From JALZEG01 sp046263255 (lineage in GTDB: Bacteria > Actinomycetota > CADDZG01 > WHSQ01): a DNA stretch of 64,000 nt. The notes under the pieces were generated by a model. It had not been told where the DNA came from and ran no database searches. It worked only from the letters and a program-made list of their open reading frames with translations. Positions 34,253 through 42,508 of this stretch are shown piece after piece. The stretch is from the NCBI GenBank assembly GCA_046263255.1, contig JBHELD010000040.1, positions 7,979 to 71,978 on the forward strand. The letters are read 5' to 3'. Numbering within the stretch: position 1 is the first letter of the stretch; each line of letters opens with the position of its first letter. Made by a program: the position numbers and the translations under genes.

Positions 34253-34738
34253 ATGCCCCAACCCGGCGAGTTCATAGTGGACCTCCTGGACAAGGAGGAC
34301 ATCAAGGCGAAGCTCCCCCTCGCGGAGCAAGTTCTCGCCGACAAGGAGAAGGCTGCCCACGCGGCGGCCATTGAGGTCGAGATCTGGCGTGGCACCGTCA
34401 CGCACCTGCGAAATCTCGCTTCCGGGGGATCGGCGAGTGCGGCTGCGGAGGGATCCCCAGGTCCGAGTTTGAACGGCGGTTCGGCACCTCCCCAGGCGAA
34501 GGGTCGCATGCAACAAGCCGTCGTCATGGTGGTAGAGCACGTCGACATGCCCATGCGGCCGCAAGAGGTTGCTGACCGACTCGGCCAGGCTAACTTCCCC
34601 TATGCATCGGTCGCCGCTGTCAATAGCGCCCTCTACTCGGCCTGGCAGAACGGGCTCCTGAGCAAGGCCGGCAAGGGTTTGTATGCGCCACGAGACTACA
34701 CCGATGGCGAGATCTATCGAGGGGAAAAGGAGGTCTAG
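34253..34738 (+). CDS. cargo protein with C-terminal winged-helix-like domain
   Basis: Product of 161 aa. The N-terminal about 60 residues are helical and charged; a Gly/Ser/Pro linker follows; the C-terminal about 75 residues (MRPQEVADRLGQANFPYASV, then AVNSALYSAWQNGLLSKAGK) look like a winged helix in which VNSALYS is the recognition helix and LSKAGKGLYAP the wing. Possibly a regulator of the element. A strong terminator follows. Confidence 0.55.
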   Translation: MPQPGEFIVDLLDKEDIKAKLPLAEQVLADKEKAAHAAAIEVEIWRGTVTHLRNLASGGSASAAAEGSPGPSLNGGSAPPQAKGRMQQAVVMVVEHVDMPMRPQEVADRLGQANFPYASVAAVNSALYSAWQNGLLSKAGKGLYAPRDYTDGEIYRGEKEV

Positions 34739-34780
34739 CAAGGAAGGTTTGCGGGCCGGCTACCGCCAGTAGTCGACCGC

Positions 34781-34828
34781 AAAAAGCGAGGGACGGGAGA
34801 GTGCACCTCCCGTCCCCGCACCGCTTTT
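34781..34828. terminator. intrinsic terminator within the IS1-family element
   Basis: A perfect 10-bp stem GGGACGGGAG/CTCCCGTCCC (34790-34799 with 34807-34816), extended by AAAAGCG and CGCTTTT on the outside. A-run and T-run on the two sides make it bidirectional. It closes the cargo operon just before the tRNA gene. Confidence 0.85.
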
Positions 34829-34834
34829 CGGTCT

Positions 34835-34944
34835 GGTGGAGTGAGCGGAACTGGTATCGCAACCGGCTCAAAACCGGCCTCCACGGGGTTCCGGGGTCTA
34901 GTCGGAAAGCCCCCGTGGTGCGGGTTCGAATCCCGCCTCCACCG
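34835..34944 (+). tRNA. tRNA-Leu (CAA) with expanded variable arm, on the mobile element
   Basis: Acceptor GGUGGAG/CUCCACC, three-bp D stem with GGUA in the loop, anticodon loop CUCAAAA giving CAA, T arm GCGGG-UUCGAAU-CCCGC. The variable region is about 41 nt and folds into an 8-bp stem (34881-34888 with 34911-34918) topped by a 5-bp stem (34889-34893 with 34903-34907). Normal tRNA-Leu variable arms are about 11-15 nt. The discriminator is G rather than the usual A for leucine, and pair 27-43 is A-C. It may be a divergent or specialised tRNA. Confidence 0.8.
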
Positions 34945-35050
34945 CTATGCATTGTACGCGTCGGCGATACGACGCACAAGCGTTGCTGATACACCCGCGT
35001 CACCTAGACGCTATTGACATATGCCGGAGCGGTCACGCATAATGGTCAGT

Positions 35051-35896
35051 ATGGCGAACGTCCTGAAGACCGAGAAGCGGGTGGCAGTCGTGAAGGCCCT
35101 GGTCGAGGGCAACAGCATTCGCGGGACCGTTCGCCTGACCGGCGTGGCGAAGAACACGGTCGTCAAGCTCCTGTGCGACCTCGGGGCCGCCTGCTCCGCC
35201 TACCAGGACGAAATCCTGCGGGACCTCCCCTGCACGAAGGTTCAATGCGACGAAATCTGGTCGTTCGTCTACGCGAAGCAGAAGAACGTCCCCGAGGAAC
35301 ACGCCGATGAGTTCGGCTATGGCGACGTGTGGACGTGGACTGCGATTTGCGCCGACACAAAAGTTGTCCCGTGCTGGCTCGTCGGCGACCGCACGTTTGA
35401 GGATGCCCGGGACTTCGTCCACGACCTATCGACCCGGCTCCGCAACCGAATCCAACTCACGACCGATGGGCACCGTGCCTACCTGAACGCCGTCGAAGAA
35501 GTGTTCGGCGCGGATATCGACTACGCCCAGCTCCACAAGATCTACAAGAAAGAAACGAAACCCGCCGACACGCGCTACAGCCCGGCAAAATGCATCGGCA
35601 TCGACAAGCGCCGGATCATTGGCGACCCGGACTGGAAGCACATTTCCACGAGCTACGTGGAGCGCCAGAATCTTTCAGTCCGGATGAGCATGCGCCGCTT
35701 CACGCGGCTCACGAATGCGTTCTCTCGCAAGGTCGAGAACCTAGCTGCCGCCGTGTCGCTCCACTGCATGCACTACAACTTCGCCCGGCCCCACAAGACC
35801 CTCAGCAAGCCCTACCCGAAGACCCCCGCCATGGCCGCAGGTGTCGCCGATCACGTCTGGACGGCCGAGGAGATCGTCGGACTCCTAGATCGCTAG
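35051..35896 (+). CDS. IS1-family transposase
   Basis: Product of 281 aa as one ORF, with no InsA/InsB frameshift. N-terminal helix-turn-helix (VVKALVEGNSIRGTVRLTGV, then AKNTVVKLL), then the IS1 DDE core: QCDEIWSFVYAKQKNVPEE (first Asp), LTTDGHRAYLNAV (second Asp) and TSYVERQNLSVRMSMRRFTR (Glu). The end reads FARPHKTLSKPYPKTPAMAA. ATG 35051 is chosen over a frame open from 35021. It lies 106 nt after the tRNA. Confidence 0.93.
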   Translation: MANVLKTEKRVAVVKALVEGNSIRGTVRLTGVAKNTVVKLLCDLGAACSAYQDEILRDLPCTKVQCDEIWSFVYAKQKNVPEEHADEFGYGDVWTWTAICADTKVVPCWLVGDRTFEDARDFVHDLSTRLRNRIQLTTDGHRAYLNAVEEVFGADIDYAQLHKIYKKETKPADTRYSPAKCIGIDKRRIIGDPDWKHISTSYVERQNLSVRMSMRRFTRLTNAFSRKVENLAAAVSLHCMHYNFARPHKTLSKPYPKTPAMAAGVADHVWTAEEIVGLLDR

Positions 35897-35929
35897 GCTT
35901 GCCTTCCGATCCGACGGGAGGAGGGGCTA

Positions 35930-36223
35930 GTGAAGCAATTCGTGGCGGGCCTCGTGGCTGGTGTCCTGCTCATGTGGGTCGTCCCGGTGAGGGCGCACCA
36001 CAATCCAGAATTCAGCAAGCTGCGGAATCGGGTGGCGGATCTAGAAGACGCGTTCGACCGCGGCTGTTCGTGGAACCAGCCCGTGACGTGGGGGTCAAGT
36101 CTGGGGAACCCAGTCGGCGACCCGACGCTGCGGTGCGGCCAAATCAACGCTGACGATATCGACGTGCCCGCGGGCTGCTCGGGCGACACGGCGGTTTGGA
36201 CTAGCGGCGGTCTCGATTGCTAG
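35930..36223 (+). CDS. small secreted cargo protein
   Basis: Product of 97 aa with a signal peptide (MKQFVAGLVAGVLLMWVVPVRA) and a mature part with four cysteines. Start is GTG 35930 behind a GGGAGGAGG ribosome site. It ends 11 nt before the right inverted repeat, so it travels with the element. No family recognised. Confidence 0.55.
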   Translation: MKQFVAGLVAGVLLMWVVPVRAHHNPEFSKLRNRVADLEDAFDRGCSWNQPVTWGSSLGNPVGDPTLRCGQINADDIDVPAGCSGDTAVWTSGGLDC

Positions 36224-36252
36224 CCGACTCGCCGTCAAACTGACCCACTACC

Positions 36253-36260
36253 GGATCGTG
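36253..36260. repeat. 8-bp target-site duplication, right copy
   Basis: GGATCGTG directly after the right inverted repeat, identical to 33152-33159. Confidence 0.9.
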
Positions 36261-36386
36261 CAGCGTCCGCGCGGCGTGAGCGGAGTCGCCGCCGCTCCCG
36301 CCAGGCGGGAGGGGACGGCCTCGGCGCCGTCGAAGTCTCCACAGAAGGGCTATTTCGGCGCGGGCAGCGGAGATCGGGAGGTCGAG

Positions 36387-37844
36387 GTGAGCGCGACCAC
36401 ACGTGTGACCGGGATCGGGGCGGCAGCGGCCGCCGTAGCGGCTCTACTGGCGCTGACGGCCGTTCGTCCGGGAGATCCCGCCACCGCGAGCTCGATCAGC
36501 GCGTCCGTCGGCCCGGGAGGGTCCACCGTCGCGCACTCCGACGGCAAGCCGCTGCCGTACGACGGCAAGCAGAGGGCTCTGTTCTACCGAGTGGGGCTTC
36601 CCGCCGGCGAGCCGACGATCGCGATCTCGCGTCGCGGCGACCTCTTCTTCCCGTCGATCGACGTCGCCTCGCGGCCCCCCAACCACGTCGAGGTCCTGAA
36701 GTCGAGCGACAAGGGCAAGACGTGGACGATCGTCTCGCCGAAGATCGGCCCCGCGAACACGCACCCGATCTCGCTCGACCCGTACGTGTGGCGAGACCCA
36801 ATAACCGATCGCATCTTCAACATCGACCTGACCGTCGCCTGCTCGATCCTGTCGTTCACCGACGACCTCGGCGAGACGTGGACCTCCAACCCGCTTGCGT
36901 GCGGCCGGCCGGTCAACGACCACCAGACGCTCTTCGGCGGGCCCCCCGCTACGACTCCGACGGTCGGGTATCGGAGCATCCTCTACTACTGCTGGAACGA
37001 CGTGGCGTCCTCTTCGTGCTCGAAGTCGCTCGACGGCGGGCTGACGTGGTCGCCGACCGGCTCGCCTGCGTTCACCGGCGTCCAGCCGGGAGCGGGCGGC
37101 GAGAGCCGCGTGCCGTTCTGCGGCGGGCTCCACGGGCACGGGATCGTCGGGAACGACGGCACGGTCTACATCCCGAAGGAGAGCTGCCTCGAGCCCTGGC
37201 TCGCGATCAGCAGGGACGAAGGACGGACGTGGGAGAACGTCAAGGTGTCGAACGTCTCGGCGGGTGACGGGATCCTCGACCCGAGCGTCGACGTCGACCG
37301 GAAGGGCAACATCTACTACACGTGGACGGGCGGCGATCGCCGCGTCTACTTCACGACCTCGACCGACGGCGGCAAGACGTGGGCCGACGCGACCATTCTG
37401 AGCCCGCCGAAGGTGCGCGAGGCGAACCTGGCGACGCTCGACGTCGGCGGCGCCGGCAAGGTCGCGATCGCGTTCATGGGGAGCGAGAACAGCCCCTGGC
37501 GGCACAACTGCGCGAAGAACGACAGCTGTCCGTCGAACGCCGACTACGCCAAGACCTCGTGGAACGGCTACGTGACGACGACGACGAACGCGCTCGACGA
37601 CAAGCCGAGGTTCGTGTCGACGGCCGTCAACCCGCCCCGGGACCCGATCCAGCGCGGGAGGTGCGGGCCCGGCCGGTGCGGGCTCGTCTTCGACTTCCTC
37701 GACGTCGTGATCGCGCCGGACGGGAGCCCCTTCGCGACGTTCGTCGACGCGTGCGTCGCGGTGTGCGCGGGCGCGGACGGCGCCTCCAGCTACGGCAACG
37801 ACGGAGTAGTCGTGCACATCGTCGGAGGCCCCTCGCTCGACTAG
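36387..37844 (+). CDS. secreted BNR/Asp-box (sialidase-like) propeller protein
   Basis: Product of 485 aa from GTG 36387 (ribosome site GGGAGG); the frame is open further upstream into the target duplication, which cannot be original coding sequence. Signal/anchor segment (IGAAAAAVAALLALTAV), then at least five Asp-box repeats: SSDKGKTW, TDDLGETW, SLDGGLTW, SRDEGRTW, STDGGKTW. Asp boxes occur in sialidases, photosystem assembly factors and sortilins; the catalytic sialidase Arg triad is not evident, so glycosidase activity is unproven. Confidence 0.75.
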   Translation: MSATTRVTGIGAAAAAVAALLALTAVRPGDPATASSISASVGPGGSTVAHSDGKPLPYDGKQRALFYRVGLPAGEPTIAISRRGDLFFPSIDVASRPPNHVEVLKSSDKGKTWTIVSPKIGPANTHPISLDPYVWRDPITDRIFNIDLTVACSILSFTDDLGETWTSNPLACGRPVNDHQTLFGGPPATTPTVGYRSILYYCWNDVASSSCSKSLDGGLTWSPTGSPAFTGVQPGAGGESRVPFCGGLHGHGIVGNDGTVYIPKESCLEPWLAISRDEGRTWENVKVSNVSAGDGILDPSVDVDRKGNIYYTWTGGDRRVYFTTSTDGGKTWADATILSPPKVREANLATLDVGGAGKVAIAFMGSENSPWRHNCAKNDSCPSNADYAKTSWNGYVTTTTNALDDKPRFVSTAVNPPRDPIQRGRCGPGRCGLVFDFLDVVIAPDGSPFATFVDACVAVCAGADGASSYGNDGVVVHIVGGPSLD

Positions 37845-38281
37845 GCGCGGCGCTCGCGCAGCCCCTCGGCCGACGAGAAGACGCGGGGGTATTCGAGCTT
37901 CGGGCAGCGGTTCATGACCACGTCCAGACCCGCCTGCCGCGCACGCTCGGCTGCAGCCTCGTCGACGACGCCGATCTGCATCCACACGGCCTTCAGACCG
38001 AGCGCTATCGCCTCGTCCACGTGATCCCCCGCCGCGTCCGAACGCCGGAAGATGTCCGCGACCTCGACGCCCTCGGACTCGGGGATCGACGCGAGGTCGG
38101 GATAGCAGCGCTCGCCGAGGATCTTGCTCTCGAACGGCGTCACCGGGACGATGCGATAGCCGCGCTCCTGCAGGAACGACGCGACGCCGTAGCTCGGCCG
38201 CCAGGGGTCGGACGAGCACCCGACGACGGCGAAGACCCTGTAGGTCTCGAGGATCTTGCGGGCGGGGTCGATCGCGTTCAC
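37841..38281 (-). CDS. CoA-binding protein (YccU-like)
   Basis: Product of 146 aa with a Rossmann CoA_binding_2 fold: YRVFAVVGCSSDPWRPSYGV at the nucleotide loop, then VPVTPFESKILGERCYPDLA, and ALGLKAVWMQIGVVDEAAAE. A cytosolic CoA-binding protein of unclear role. The GTG start overlaps the stop of the zinc-ribbon gene (GTGA), so the two are translated together. Its stop overlaps the convergent BNR gene by 4 nt. Confidence 0.85.
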   Translation of the reverse strand: MNAIDPARKILETYRVFAVVGCSSDPWRPSYGVASFLQERGYRIVPVTPFESKILGERCYPDLASIPESEGVEVADIFRRSDAAGDHVDEAIALGLKAVWMQIGVVDEAAAERARQAGLDVVMNRCPKLEYPRVFSSAEGLRERRA

Positions 38282-38556
38282 CGCTCCGCCTCGTCGGCGC
38301 GCTCGTCTCCGACTTCCTCGTCCAGGATCTCGTTGCCCTCCTCGTCCAGCGCGGACCCGGCTCGCAGCTCGTTTCCGGCCTCGGTGTCGTCGTAGTCGTC
38401 GGGGCCGTACTCGTAGCCGCACTTGATGCAGGTCTTGCGGAGGTTGTCGACGGCCTCCCCGCACTGCGGGCACTTCTTCGAGTCGGACGTGAACTCGGTG
38501 TGGTCGATGTCGTCGCGCTCTGCGACCGGCGTGGTCACCTGCTCGTCGTCGGCCAC
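38278..38556 (-). CDS. small acidic zinc-ribbon protein
   Basis: Product of 92 aa from GTG 38556, with GAGAGGAGG ribosome site. A central zinc ribbon (CPQCGEAVDNLRKTCIKCGY, four Cys) lies between acidic tails. Possibly a nucleic-acid or protein adaptor; co-translated with the CoA-binding protein. Confidence 0.7.
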   Translation of the reverse strand: MADDEQVTTPVAERDDIDHTEFTSDSKKCPQCGEAVDNLRKTCIKCGYEYGPDDYDDTEAGNELRAGSALDEEGNEILDEEVGDERADEAER

Positions 38557-38582
38557 GGTCGCCTCCTCTCGTCGAACGGGTG

Positions 38583-39344
38583 CTAACCCTCTTTGCGGAC
38601 CTTCCAGACGTCCTCCGCCGGCCACCGGCGGGCCCACTCAGGCGGCCTACCCTCGTACGTCGTCGTCACACCCGCGTCCGGCTGCGTCTCGATCAGCTCC
38701 TCGACCACAAGGCCGTTCTTACGGAACAGCGTGATCCATTCCCCGTGGGGGATCTGGTAGTCCCGGAAGTCCGAGCCGTCTTCGATCACGCGCATCCCGA
38801 AGTAGGGCCGCTGCAGGGTCTCGGTGACGGCCTCGCTCTCGAGGTCGCGACACATCATGTAGAGCGGGCTCGTCGTGCAGAAGACGAACACCCCGCCGGG
38901 CTTCAGCAGGCGCGCCGCCTCCGGCACGGTGAGGTAGGGGTCGACGAACGTCGTCGCTCCGTAGTCGGCGAACACGACGTCGAAGACGCCGTCGGCGAAC
39001 GGCGTCATGTGCGCGGAGGCCTGCACCAGCGGGACGGTCGTCCCGCTCGCCTCGAAGGTCGCGAGCGCGTGCCGGAGCTGCTGCGTCGAGATGTCCAGCC
39101 CGACCGGACGCGCGCCGTTCTGTGCGAGGGCGATCGAGAACTGGGCCGCGCCGCAGCCGAGCTCGAGCATGAGCTTTCCCCCGACGTCGCCGAGCAAGCC
39201 CAGCGTCGCCTCGGGGATTCGCCAGATGCCCCAGGCGAGCGCGTGCTCGGTGAGGAAGGCGTGGTGCTGGCGCTGGTAGTCGGCGGCCTCCCGGTCCCAG
39301 GCCCGTCTGTTGCCGGCGATGGCGGCCGCGGGATCGATCGTCAT
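38583..39344 (-). CDS. class I SAM-dependent methyltransferase
   Basis: Product of 253 aa. SAM motif I is LMLELGCGAAQFSIAL, motif II LVQASAHMTPFADGVFDVVF, and motif III LLKPGGVFVFCTT. Methyltransf_11 type; substrate unknown. ATG 39344 is preceded at 6 nt by TACGCT, indicating a leaderless message. About 110 nt separate it from the divergent tRNA-Glu. Confidence 0.88.
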   Translation of the reverse strand: MTIDPAAAIAGNRRAWDREAADYQRQHHAFLTEHALAWGIWRIPEATLGLLGDVGGKLMLELGCGAAQFSIALAQNGARPVGLDISTQQLRHALATFEASGTTVPLVQASAHMTPFADGVFDVVFADYGATTFVDPYLTVPEAARLLKPGGVFVFCTTSPLYMMCRDLESEAVTETLQRPYFGMRVIEDGSDFRDYQIPHGEWITLFRKNGLVVEELIETQPDAGVTTTYEGRPPEWARRWPAEDVWKVRKEG

Positions 39345-39453
39345 GGGCCGAGCGTAGCGGGGCTCCGTCCGCGGCCTCGCCGGGCATTCGTACGCGGCCT
39401 CGCCGGTGGCGTCGCGGCGGCGGGTAGCATCGGGGGGCCCCGGAGGGGGCGGG

Positions 39454-39527
39454 GGCCCCATCGTCTAGCCTGGTCAGGACGCCGCCCTTTCAAGGCGGTA
39501 GCACGGGTTCGAATCCCGTTGGGGCCA
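39454..39527 (+). tRNA. tRNA-Glu (UUC)
   Basis: Acceptor GGCCCCA/UGGGGCC, anticodon arm CCGCC-CUUUCAA-GGCGG giving UUC, T arm ACGGG-UUCGAAU-CCCGU, discriminator A, no encoded CCA. Its 3' 43 nt recur exactly at 41663-41705 and less exactly at three further places, so it is the integration site of an island. Confidence 0.95.
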
Positions 39528-39713
39528 CTGGGTTTCAGCGTCTTTCGGCTTCCCCAGGACGCGTTCAGGACGCGCTTCGAGGACGCGCCGCGCATCGAGA
39601 AGCGCGTCAAGCTGGTCGCGGATTGTTGGTGGGTGCCTGCAACCAAGCGGAGGAATGGCCCGCTGCCATCAAACTTCATGTTGCGACGGGCGGGGTTCCG
39701 CCGCTGGGTGCAG

Positions 39714-39870
39714 TCAGGCCACAACATCAAGGACGGGCTCGCCGTCCTCCTTCGTCGTCGGCCCGGTGAGGACCAACGCGTCCGGCGAAGTATCTACGAA
39801 CTCGTCTAGGTGCCTCTCCATCTCTCTCAACACCGCCCCAGGGGGATACATCCGGTGAGGTTCTTGCCGA
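39714..39870 (-). pseudogene. tyrosine-integrase relic
   Basis: On the minus strand the segment AVLREMERHLDEFVDTSPDA followed by LVLTGP matches the part of actinobacterial phage integrases just before the catalytic HxLR region. Flanking sequence is out of frame or stopped (stop at 39714), and neither the HxLRH block nor the terminal Tyr can be read. It is adjacent to tRNA-Glu, as expected for the integrase of an element that entered there. Confidence 0.5.
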
Positions 39871-39937
39871 TGAGGACCATCGCAGACAACTCTCGTCGGC
39901 GGTCGGGCGTCCAAAGGTCGCCGGTACTCGTGGGGCC

Positions 39938-40780
39938 TTGCCCGGTAAAAGGACTCATTCAGGTCTTGCGTGTACCGACACCGATGCATTCGCTGAAAAG
40001 CTGGACATCCAGGTGTACCCAGCACTCGATCAGAGCAGCCTGGTTCACGACCAGCACTTCAGGTGGTTGTGCAACTCCTACGGGACGGTGTCCGTGATGC
40101 GCGTCAACCTCATCGGCGTCGAGGACAGCGGCACGAGCGACAACGGTTGCGAGTTCAAAGAAGATGTCGAAGGCGGACCCGACGAGCCGCCGCCGACGTA
40201 CACCTTCGGAGACGTGATCTGCAGCCTGCAGAACCAGATCGCCTGGGGGCTCGGCCCGATGGATTACCGCGCGGACTGTGGTACGTGTGACCCCAACGCG
40301 ATCAACCGCGTGTACCACGTCTTCCTCGACGATGGAACGCGCGTCCCCGACCCCGAGGGCAAGTATCCGGACTACACCGTCTCGTACCCGGCCGGCGGCC
40401 AGGCGGCTGTAGCGATCGACGACCGCCCGGGATCGGACAGCCCGCACAACGTCGGCGCGAAGTACTCCATGAACTTCAACTGGGATGGACATGCGCTCGT
40501 GCACGAGGTGATCCACAACGTCGGTGCCGTGATGCCGTCGGCCCCGCACTACCACGAGCTTCACTGCACCGACGAGCACGATGTGATGTGCGAGCAGGCG
40601 CCCACGGTGGTCCTGTGCGGCAGCCGCCCGGATTGGAAGCTGGATTGCAACCAAGACGACTACTGGAAGCCGCTCGGCCAGATCATGTCCGGCGACGGGT
40701 CGAGGGAGATCTGGAACACGACGAACAGCGTATTTTTGTCCCGGCCGACGTACTGCGGCGCCAATGGAGGAAGGTGTTAG
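39938..40780 (+). CDS. zincin-type metalloprotease, 5'-truncated
   Basis: Up to 280 aa from TTG 39938. The zinc site is HEVIHNVGAVMPSAPHYHEL (HExxHxxG with a further His after AP), followed by a Met-turn-like DVMCEQ, as in metzincins. Eight or more cysteines suggest an extracellular protein, but no signal peptide remains: upstream is the integrase relic, so the 5' end has probably been lost. RBS GGAGGAAGG near its end serves the next gene. Confidence 0.6.
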   Translation: MPGKRTHSGLACTDTDAFAEKLDIQVYPALDQSSLVHDQHFRWLCNSYGTVSVMRVNLIGVEDSGTSDNGCEFKEDVEGGPDEPPPTYTFGDVICSLQNQIAWGLGPMDYRADCGTCDPNAINRVYHVFLDDGTRVPDPEGKYPDYTVSYPAGGQAAVAIDDRPGSDSPHNVGAKYSMNFNWDGHALVHEVIHNVGAVMPSAPHYHELHCTDEHDVMCEQAPTVVLCGSRPDWKLDCNQDDYWKPLGQIMSGDGSREIWNTTNSVFLSRPTYCGANGGRC

Positions 40781-40785
40781 AGACG

Positions 40786-41376
40786 ATGGCACGAAGGAGA
40801 AGCGCCCGAACCTTTGGCAAGGCGATCACAGCTGCGATGTTCTGCGTCGCCGCGTTCGGTGTTCCGGCCCTCGGCGACGACCGCTCTTTCGACGACGCCG
40901 ACGACGCCGACGGCAGGTTCGACGTCGCGACCGCTCGTCACGGCCACGACGAGATCACGACCGACCAGGTCCTCGTGAGCCATGGCTTCGAGTTCTACGA
41001 GACGTGGGAGAACGAGGCGCTCGAGGCACCACTGAATCGGATTGTTCTCTTCTTCAACCTGGACGACGACAGCCACGCGGAGCGTCGCCTGAGCATCGAC
41101 GTCTCCGAAGACGGTTCGCTGCACGCGGTCATGATCGCCGACCGCAGACGGAAGCAGGACCGCGTCAGGGGCTACGCCCACGTCTGGCGATCGAGTGACC
41201 GAGGGGTCGAGATCCGCTTCCCCACGGCTCTCCTGGCCAACCGCGTGGGCGACTACCAGTGGCGGATCACGACCGAGTACAACGACGACGCTGATCTCGA
41301 GTGCGGCACGGTCGGGGGTGTTGTCGCGACCTGTTACGACTCGGCGCCAGACGAGGGTAGCTATCGACACCGCTAA
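40786..41376 (+). CDS. secreted hypothetical protein
   Basis: Product of 196 aa with a signal peptide (ARTFGKAITAAMFCVAAFGVPALG), then an acidic segment and a compact beta-rich domain with two cysteines near the end (LECGTVGG, ATCYDS). No family recognised. Starts 5 nt after the protease stop behind GGAGGAAGG, so co-expressed with it. Followed by an island att repeat. Confidence 0.6.
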   Translation: MARRRSARTFGKAITAAMFCVAAFGVPALGDDRSFDDADDADGRFDVATARHGHDEITTDQVLVSHGFEFYETWENEALEAPLNRIVLFFNLDDDSHAERRLSIDVSEDGSLHAVMIADRRRKQDRVRGYAHVWRSSDRGVEIRFPTALLANRVGDYQWRITTEYNDDADLECGTVGGVVATCYDSAPDEGSYRHR

Positions 41377-42271
41377 TGTCTTTAGGAACTACACCTAGGT
41401 GGCTCCCGACTCCGAACCTAGGTGGATGTGATCGTCCATCCGGATCTGTGAAGCGGAATGCCTCGAACGCGCGCTTATCTCGTCGGCAGTGCGAATGGGA
41501 CCGACGGCCTTGCACAATCCCTGGACACACGTTCTGGACAAGCGACGACGAAAACAGGCGAACAACGCCGAGAATGGCGAGGCGACCGAAAAGGCCGGAC
41601 TAGCTGGGAAAACGCGCAAACTCGATCAACGTCGCTAGATATCGAAACCCCTCTGATCCGCTCCTTTCAAGGCGGTAGCACGGGTTCGAATCCCGTTGGG
41701 GCCACGTAGAAGCGTGCAGGTCAGGAGCATTATGCGCCCCTGGGCCGAAGATTCGGGCACTCCCGCTGGACACATTTTGGACACGCGCCCGCGGCTTCAG
41801 GAGATGTGAAGTCTCGCGAGGTCTGTCTCACATTGGTCTCAGCACCTGGGTCGCCCGGAGGCTCGAGAGCCTCGTAGGTCAGAGCAGGTCCTGCTCGAAA
41901 CGCACTGACGATGGAAGGCAGGATCGACTCCACGCCTACAGGGCCTAGAAGCACCATGCTGGCTCTCGAAGTCAAGAACGGGTCCCGCTCCCGCTCGCAA
42001 TTACTGATGTGTTTCATAGACGGTTCCGCCGACTTGCGGCAACCAAGTGTCCTGCGTCGAAACGCGAGGTAGGCGGCTTTACAAGTCCGACGCAAGATGG
42101 AGTAGGTCGCGATACGGCGATTGCTTCGGCTCGCCCGTTCGCTGACAACCTGACCGACGTAGGCAGCGGCCCCTCACTCCACGGCCTCGTAGACGAAGGG
42201 CCGTCCCGCCAGGCTTGATCCCGATCTCGACACCGTCTCCTGTTCGACGTAGAGACGGTCAAGCCGGCGCT
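41377..42271. other. 895-bp gene-poor segment holding an att repeat
   Basis: No convincing gene. It contains the end of a direct repeat shared with 46862-47062, the exact tRNA-Glu fragment at 41663-41705, and behind it a second GGACAC-rich stretch at 41766-41785. Codon pattern is poor in every frame, as in decayed mobile DNA. Confidence 0.6.
41502..41705. repeat. island direct repeat with att (copy A)
   Basis: About 200 bp, ending in 43 nt identical to the 3' end of tRNA-Glu (41663-41705). It shares with 46862-47062 the stretch GCGACGACGAAAACAGGCGA and the following GAACAACGCCGAGAAT, GCGACCGAAAAGGCCG and AGATATCGAAA blocks. It is best explained as the right end of an element integrated at tRNA-Glu. 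Confidence 0.85.
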
Positions 42272-42508
42272 TCACGTGCTTCTACCTCCGTCGATGTCCT
42301 CGTTGCCGAACTTCGTGTTGAACCAGCCGGGATCGCGCTCGACGATCCAATCGTTGCCTCCCCCGTCGACGTATTCGTCCCCGCTCACGATCGTGGCGCG
42401 CTGCCCTGAGCAGGCCGGTGCCGCGACCGCCGGTGTGGCCGGCGTGAGTGCGGCGACGACGCAGACCGCGAGCACGGCGGCTCCTCTGTTCGCATACGAA
42501 GCTTCCAT
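42272..42508 (-). CDS. small secreted protein
   Basis: Product of 78 aa. Signal peptide (AAVLAVCVVAALTPATPAVAA), then a short Gly/Asp-rich mature part (DEYVDGGGNDWIVERD). Its ATG overlaps the stop of the PD40 gene (TGATG), so it is translationally coupled to it. No homologue is seen next to the PD40 paralogue at 47.3 kb. Confidence 0.5.
   Translation of the reverse strand: MEASYANRGAAVLAVCVVAALTPATPAVAAPACSGQRATIVSGDEYVDGGGNDWIVERDPGWFNTKFGNEDIDGGRST

Larger units (their letters stand above)
33160..36252. mobile_element. IS1-family element with cargo genes and a tRNA (3,093 bp)
   Basis: Bounded by perfect 18-bp inverted repeats GGTAGTGGGTCAGTTTGA (33160-33177, inverted at 36235-36252) and an 8-bp direct target duplication. 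The transposase (35051-35896) is of the IS1 type. Typical IS1 elements are about 0.7-1 kb; the extra length here is cargo: five small ORFs and a tRNA-Leu. The intact ends, duplication and full-length transposase suggest a recent insertion, between the divergent genes at 33069 and 36387. Confidence 0.9.

Noticed and set aside
34878..34919. Intron in the tRNA-Leu gene
   Set aside because: The extra sequence is in the variable region, folds onto itself as two stacked stems, and is far too short for a group I intron, which would sit in the anticodon loop.
34835..34944. Possible tRNA-Sec or suppressor tRNA, because of the very long variable arm and G discriminator
   Set aside because: The anticodon loop is CUCAAAA, giving CAA (Leu), not UCA or CUA. 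The acceptor is 7 bp and the D stem 3 bp, unlike bacterial tRNA-Sec. The tRNA-Sec expected from the TGA genes must be elsewhere.
36258..36386. N-terminal extension of the BNR protein starting at GTG 36258
   Set aside because: This start lies inside the 8-bp target duplication created by the IS1-family insertion; the ribosome site and signal segment support GTG 36387.
39341..39730. Long minus-strand frame reading through tRNA-Glu (contains SGPNGIRTRATALKGR)
   Set aside because: It is the familiar spurious translation of a tRNA gene and its T-loop; the same artefact appears at the other att copies.
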